DNA of 9,854 bases, from contig CANMWW010000043.1 in assembly GCA_947500965.1 (NCBI GenBank), positions 1 to 9,854 on the forward strand, given 5' to 3'. The translations under genes and the position numbers were made by a program. The stretch is from Alphaproteobacteria bacterium (lineage in GTDB: Bacteria > Pseudomonadota > Alphaproteobacteria > CACIAM-22H2). How positions within the stretch are numbered: position 1 is the first letter of the stretch; every line of letters starts with the position of its first letter. This document shows positions 7,015 through 9,854 of the stretch, one piece after another. The notes beneath the pieces were generated by a model. That model was not told the DNA's origin, did no database searches, and saw only the letters and a program-made list of their open reading frames with translations.

Positions 7015-7042
7015 CCTCCCCTGGCCGCCTCCCCCGGCGGCC
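7015..7042 (-). promoter_or_regulatory. Leader hairpin and adjacent ribosome binding site of the oxidoreductase gene
   Basis: On the minus strand a perfect 7-bp stem GGCCGCC / GGCGGCC with a 6-base loop (7042-7023) is followed after one base by the strong site GGGGAGG (7021-7015), five bases before ATG 7009. The ribosome site decides the start codon. The abutting hairpin could insulate or modulate initiation. A possible -10 element CATTAT lies just upstream on the same strand (7056-7051), which would put the hairpin at the very 5' end of the message; no convincing -35 was found. Confidence 0.45.
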
Positions 7043-7090
7043 GTGGCCGCATAATGGACCATCGCGTGGCCGTCCGCGCATCCGCGCGCG

Positions 7091-7119
7091 TGGCGGACCT
7101 GCCATGCGCGCCCTATACT
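7091..7119 (+). promoter_or_regulatory. Candidate promoter for the DUF1244 gene
   Basis: TATACT (7114-7119) matches the sigma-70 -10 consensus at five of six positions and stands out in this GC-rich gap. The hexamer 17 bases upstream (7091-7096, TGGCGG) is a poor -35. Transcription would start near 7126, giving a leader of about 20 bases that contains the GGAGG site (7136-7140). A second AT-rich element, CATAAT at 7050-7055, is an alternative. Confidence 0.4.
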
Positions 7120-7145
7120 CGAAGCAGGTACCCTCGGAGGCAGCG

Positions 7146-7448
7146 ATGGACGACAAGACGCGCACCGAACTCGAGGCCGCGGCCTTCCGCAGGCTGGTCG
7201 AGCATCTCAGGACCCGCACGGACGTGCAGAACCTCGACCTCATGAACCTGGCGGGGTTCTGCAGGAACTGCCTGTCCAACTGGTACAAGGACGCCGCCGA
7301 CACGAAGGGCGTCGCGCTGACCAAGGACCAGTCGCGCGAGATCGTCTACGGCATGCCCTACGACGCCTGGAAGGCGAAGTTCCAGACCGAGGCGTCACCC
7401 GAGGCCGTCGCCAGGTTCAAGGCCGGCGGCGACTCCCACAAGCACTGA
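7146..7448 (+). CDS. DUF1244 domain-containing protein
   Basis: 100 residues, full length for this small family, which is common in Alphaproteobacteria and whose biochemical role is not established to my knowledge. Visible features are an N-terminal helix (about residues 5-24), then the conserved FCRNCLSNWY segment with Cys39 and Cys42 forming a CxxC pair that could bind metal or act as a thiol, and the conserved YGMPYDAWK at 68-76. The protein ends in a short histidine-rich tail (HKH). No signal peptide or membrane span is present, so it is probably cytoplasmic. ATG 7146 is supported by GGAGG five bases upstream. The next gene starts 20 bases after its stop on the same strand, so the two are probably co-transcribed. 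The CxxC function is inference from the sequence only. Confidence 0.92.
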   Translation: MDDKTRTELEAAAFRRLVEHLRTRTDVQNLDLMNLAGFCRNCLSNWYKDAADTKGVALTKDQSREIVYGMPYDAWKAKFQTEASPEAVARFKAGGDSHKH

Positions 7449-7468
7449 CGCGGGGAGGCCGCGGCCGC

Positions 7469-8668
7469 ATGCGCGGTGCGATCGTCCTCCCGCTGCTGCT
7501 CGTCCTTGCCCTGCCGCTCGCGGGGCACGCCCAGCAGCCTCCCCCGGCCCGCCAGGGCCCTGCGCCGCAGGCGGCGCCCGCGGCACAGGGCGAGCCGTCG
7601 CGCGCGCGCATGCTGGCCGATGACAGGGTGGCGCGCCATGCGGGCCCGGCCCGCGCCGCCGGTGCGGTGCTGTGGAGCCATGCCGGAGACGCGCCGCGCC
7701 CGACCGACCCGACGCCGCCCCCCTTCGTCGACGTCATGCGTGCCGCCGGGCACGACGTCTTCCGGCTGGAGCGCGCGCCGCAGGGCGACACGGTCGCCGC
7801 GGGCGTGGCCGCGGTCGTCGCGTCGACCCGCGACCTGCGCACGCGCGGCTATCGCCGGGTCGTCCTCGCGGGCCAGAGCGCGGGGGGCTGGATCTCCCTC
7901 GCGGCGATCGCCTCCGCCCCGGGCCTCGCGGAGGCGGTGATCGCGACCGCGCCCGCCGCCTATGGCAGCAGGACCGCCGACCCCGCCCGCGCGGAGCGCA
8001 ACCGCGACGAGCTTCTCCGCATCCTCGGCTCGGTGCGCGACACGCGCGTCATGCTGTTCTTCTTCGACGGCGACGACTTCGACCCTGGCGGCCGGGGCGA
8101 GGCGGTGGCCGCGCTGCTCGCCTCGCGACGCGTGCCGCACGTCCTGGTCGATCGACCGCCATCGTTCCGCGGCCACGGCATCGGGCTGACCAGCGGCTTC
8201 GCGCGCCGCTATGGCGGCTGCATCGTGGCCTTCGTCGAGATCGCCGATCCCGCGCGGCTCGCCTGCGACGCGATGCCCCCGGCCGCGGTGCCATGGCGCT
8301 TCGTCGGCCTGCCCGAGGCCCTGCCGGCACCCGCCAACGACAATTCGCCGCTCGGGCGCTTCGTCGGCGCGTGGCAGGGGTCGCTCGACAATGGCGACGA
8401 CGTGATGCTGGTGGTCGAGGGCGGCTCCTCGACGCGCGTCTCGGCGCTGTTCGCCCGCGGGCGCAGCCGCCTGACGAAGGCGGACCAGGCCTTCTCGCAG
8501 CGCCGCACCGGCCGGCTCGACGACGCGACCGGCGACCTCGTCTTCGACGCGAGCCAGGGCCTCGCGCTGCGCGCCGCGCCGCCGCGCGACGGGGCGCTCC
8601 GGTTCGAGGTCGCCACGGCCGATGGCAAGAGGCAATTCAGTGGCCTGCTCAGGGCCTTGTCCCCCTAA
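7469..8668 (+). CDS. Exported alpha/beta-hydrolase-like protein with an extra C-terminal domain
   Basis: 399 residues. Residues 1-21 form a Sec signal peptide (basic start, leucine-rich core, GHA cleavage site before two Gln), followed by a Pro/Ala/Gln-rich linker to about 45, so the protein is probably periplasmic. The body resembles an alpha/beta hydrolase: VLWSHAGD near 66-73, nucleophile elbow GQSAGG with Ser137, an acid candidate among Asp202, Asp203 and Asp205 in FFFDGDDFDP, and His236 in FRGHG. The region from about 290 (NDNSPLGRFVGAWQGSL onward) looks like a separate beta-rich domain that I do not recognise. No enzyme class can be assigned; esterase or peptidase is possible. ATG 7469 has GGGGAGG (7452-7458) ten bases upstream, a slightly long spacing. 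It lies between the DUF1244 gene and gapR on the same strand. Confidence 0.85.
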   Translation: MRGAIVLPLLLVLALPLAGHAQQPPPARQGPAPQAAPAAQGEPSRARMLADDRVARHAGPARAAGAVLWSHAGDAPRPTDPTPPPFVDVMRAAGHDVFRLERAPQGDTVAAGVAAVVASTRDLRTRGYRRVVLAGQSAGGWISLAAIASAPGLAEAVIATAPAAYGSRTADPARAERNRDELLRILGSVRDTRVMLFFFDGDDFDPGGRGEAVAALLASRRVPHVLVDRPPSFRGHGIGLTSGFARRYGGCIVAFVEIADPARLACDAMPPAAVPWRFVGLPEALPAPANDNSPLGRFVGAWQGSLDNGDDVMLVVEGGSSTRVSALFARGRSRLTKADQAFSQRRTGRLDDATGDLVFDASQGLALRAAPPRDGALRFEVATADGKRQFSGLLRALSP

Positions 8669-8693
8669 TCCACAGGCGGCGTGGCGGCGGCTG

Positions 8694-8722
8694 TTGCCCG
8701 GACCCCGGGCCAGCGCCTAAGA
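8694..8722 (+). promoter_or_regulatory. Hairpin and weak promoter candidate upstream of gapR
   Basis: The 97-base gap before gapR contains a perfect 6-bp inverted repeat GCCCGG-ACC-CCGGGC (8696-8710). It could end the preceding transcript, although no T-run follows, or act as an operator. TTGCCC (8694-8699) is a possible -35; 17 bases on, CTAAGA (8717-8722) is a poor -10. The gap length suggests gapR has its own promoter, but the exact site is not certain. Confidence 0.3.
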
Positions 8723-8765
8723 CGGGAACGGGGCCGGGGCGGCCCGCGGCATCAGGGAGCAGGAC

Positions 8766-9014
8766 ATGGCGGATGGCAGCACCAGCAGCATCGCGGCAGC
8801 GCAGCTGCGCAGCTTCGTCGAGCGGATCGAGAAGCTGGAGGCGGAGAAGAGCGAGCTCGGCGCCGACATCCGCGAGGTCTATGCCGAGGCCAAGGGCAAC
8901 GGCTTCGACACCAAGATCATGCGGCAGGTGATCAGGCTGCGGAAGATGGAGGAGCCCGACCGGCGCGAGCAGGACGAGCTGCTCGACCTCTATCGCCGCG
9001 CGCTCGAGGTCTGA
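8766..9014 (+). CDS. gapR: GapR nucleoid-associated DNA-binding protein (DUF2312)
   Basis: 82 residues, close to the roughly 85-90 of characterised GapR. In Caulobacter GapR binds AT-rich, overtwisted DNA ahead of replication and transcription, stimulates topoisomerases, and aids replication and segregation. The sequence shows a long charged helix from about residue 10 to 43 (LRSFVERIEKLEAEK, coiled-coil dimer type), the family hallmark EVYAEAKGNGFDTK at 37-50, a basic helix (MRQVIRLRK, 52-60) and a short acidic/basic C-terminal helix. Basic residues around 43-60 (Lys43, Lys50, Arg53, Arg57, Arg59, Lys60) would line the DNA-clamping channel. ATG 8766 is supported by GGGAG (8755-8759) six bases upstream. 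Identification rests on recognising the family pattern; this is a core gene in Alphaproteobacteria and supports that placement. Confidence 0.95.
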   Translation: MADGSTSSIAAAQLRSFVERIEKLEAEKSELGADIREVYAEAKGNGFDTKIMRQVIRLRKMEEPDRREQDELLDLYRRALEV

Positions 9015-9045
9015 ACCGGGGCACCGGCAGCGCGCGGGCACGGCC

Positions 9046-9854
9046 ATGAAGCGGCAGGCCGACTGGGCCATACCGGCGGATCTGCAGCCCTCCGCGGAGG
9101 GGCGCGGCTTCGACCTCGACGCGGCGATCGAGGCGGTCGTCAGCGTGCGCACCGAGGTGCCGGAGGACGCGTTCACGGCCTCGACCCTCGGCACGGAGCG
9201 CGCGGGCAGCGGCGTGGTCGTGCGCGGCGACGGGATCGTCGCCACCATCGGCTACCTGCTGACCGAGGCCGAGCGCGTCTGGCTGACGACCAACGACGGT
9301 CGCGTCGTGCAGGGGCACGTGCTGGGCTACGACCAGGTCTCCGGCCTCGGCGTCGTCCAGGCGCTTGGCAAGCTGCGCGTGCCGGCCATGCCCGTCGGCG
9401 ACTCCACGGCGCTCAAGACCGGCGACCCCGTGGTCGTGATCGGCGAGGGCGGGCGGCGCCATTCGCTCGACGCCAGCGTCGTCGCGAAGCGCGAGTTCGC
9501 CGGCTACTGGGAATACGTTCTCGACGAGGCGCTCTTCACCGCGCCCGCGCATCCGCAATGGGGCGGCACGGCGGTGGTCGACGCCGCGGGCCGGCTGGTC
9601 GGCATCGGATCTCTCCTCGTCGAGGAGAAGGTCGGTCGCAAGCGCGTACAGGGCAACATGAGCGTGCCGGCGGAACTGCTGCCGGCGCTGCTCGACGACA
9701 TCCTCGCGCATGGCCGCAGCAAGGCGCCGCCGCGGCCCTGGCTCGGCCTCTACGTGGGCGAGGCCAAGGAAGGCCTCGTCGTCGGCGGCGTGGCGCGCGG
9801 AGGTCCCTCGGAGCGCGCCGGCCTTCAGGAGGGCGACGTGCTGCTCGAGGTCGC
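9046..9854 (+). CDS. S1C (DegP/HtrA)-like pseudoprotease with PDZ domain, 3' end outside window
   Basis: At least 269 residues, open to the window end. The trypsin-like S1C fold is recognisable: TLGTERAGSGVVVRGDG (47-63), VWLTTNDGRVVQGHVLGYD (78-96), FTAPAHPQWGGTAVVD (164-179) and GRLVGIGSLL. A PDZ domain begins near residue 232 (WLGLYVGEA, then GGPSERAGLQEGDVLLEV). Aligning the landmarks shows that the catalytic triad is absent: the TNxHVV histidine position is Tyr70, the TDLAV aspartate position is Gly100, and the GNSGGP serine position is Trp172. Unlike DegP it has no signal peptide or membrane anchor, so it is probably cytoplasmic. ATG 9046 is the first start codon in frame after gapR ends (31 bases upstream); the ribosome site is weak. 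It is likely a binding or scaffold protein, not a protease. Annotation pipelines would probably call it an S1C serine protease. Confidence 0.85.
   Translation, partial: MKRQADWAIPADLQPSAEGRGFDLDAAIEAVVSVRTEVPEDAFTASTLGTERAGSGVVVRGDGIVATIGYLLTEAERVWLTTNDGRVVQGHVLGYDQVSGLGVVQALGKLRVPAMPVGDSTALKTGDPVVVIGEGGRRHSLDASVVAKREFAGYWEYVLDEALFTAPAHPQWGGTAVVDAAGRLVGIGSLLVEEKVGRKRVQGNMSVPAELLPALLDDILAHGRSKAPPRPWLGLYVGEAKEGLVVGGVARGGPSERAGLQEGDVLLEV

Noticed and set aside
7023..7042. Reading the 7-bp stem in the 7010-7145 gap as a terminator
   Set aside because: The two flanking genes diverge, so neither transcript ends here; a leader structure fits better.
5231..7054. A 607-codon plus-strand open frame opposite the FAD oxidoreductase
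   Set aside because: Antisense shadow; the minus-strand oxidoreductase has all family segments in order.
7010..7324. N-terminal extension of the FAD oxidoreductase frame up to 7324
   Set aside because: The extra residues lack family resemblance and overlap the divergent DUF1244 gene, whereas ATG 7009 has a strong ribosome site and begins a typical N-terminus.
7358..8635. Long minus-strand open frame opposite DUF1244 and the exported hydrolase
   Set aside because: Antisense, repetitive Arg/Ala-rich, no ribosome site or domain; the plus-strand gene has a clear signal peptide and nucleophile elbow.
8932..9711. A 259-codon minus-strand open frame opposite gapR's end and the S1C-like gene
   Set aside because: Antisense of two recognisable proteins and of shadow-frame composition.
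1..9854. Search for tRNA, rRNA, CRISPR repeats, insertion sequences and toxin-antitoxin or phage-defence genes
   Set aside because: No cloverleaf, spaced repeats, terminal inverted repeats with transposase, or defence-type proteins were seen; genes and gaps are accounted for by metabolic and housekeeping functions.

Overview
The window reads as chromosomal DNA of a very GC-rich alphaproteobacterium. Three things point there: codon third positions are almost all G or C, the gene at 8766-9014 is a clear GapR (DUF2312) homologue, a family typical of Alphaproteobacteria, and 7146-7448 is a DUF1244 gene, common in the same class. I cannot place it below class; Rhodospirillales-like or Hyphomicrobiales-like are both possible. 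I saw no rRNA, tRNA, insertion sequence, integrase or CRISPR array. Coding density is very high and no gap between genes exceeds about 140 bases.

Left part (1-7009) is a catabolism and uptake region. It opens with the C-terminal half of a hydantoinase B/oxoprolinase-type protein (+). Facing it is a four-gene ABC importer operon on the minus strand, in transcription order ATPase (4643-3549), periplasmic solute-binding protein (3533-2481), permease 1 (2450-1614) and permease 2 (1614-808). Spacing is tight: 15 bases, 30 bases, then a 1-base stop/start overlap. The subunits belong to the spermidine/putrescine-type (PotABCD-like) group, but the substrate cannot be read from sequence. An alpha/beta hydrolase of the hormone-sensitive-lipase group (4735-5664, +) diverges from the importer across a 91-base gap holding a perfect 15-base palindrome. 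It ends four bases from the end of a DadA/PuuB-like FAD-dependent amine or amino-acid oxidoreductase (7009-5669, -). A plausible inference is import of a nitrogen-containing small molecule followed by ester or amide hydrolysis, ring opening and oxidative deamination.

Right part (7146-9854) is a rightward run of four genes with a more housekeeping look: a DUF1244 protein with a CxxC motif, an exported two-domain alpha/beta-hydrolase-like protein, gapR (nucleoid-associated protein that recognises overtwisted DNA), and the start of an S1C (DegP/HtrA)-like protease-fold protein with a PDZ domain that runs off the window.

The most noteworthy observation is that this last protein has lost all three catalytic residues (His to Tyr, Asp to Gly, Ser to Trp) while the surrounding fold motifs are intact and it has no signal peptide. 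It looks like a cytoplasmic pseudoprotease/PDZ protein downstream of gapR. Otherwise the region is fairly ordinary, with small-scale items of interest: GC hairpins buried in the coding ends at both convergent junctions, a hairpin abutting the oxidoreductase ribosome site, and the operator-like palindrome.
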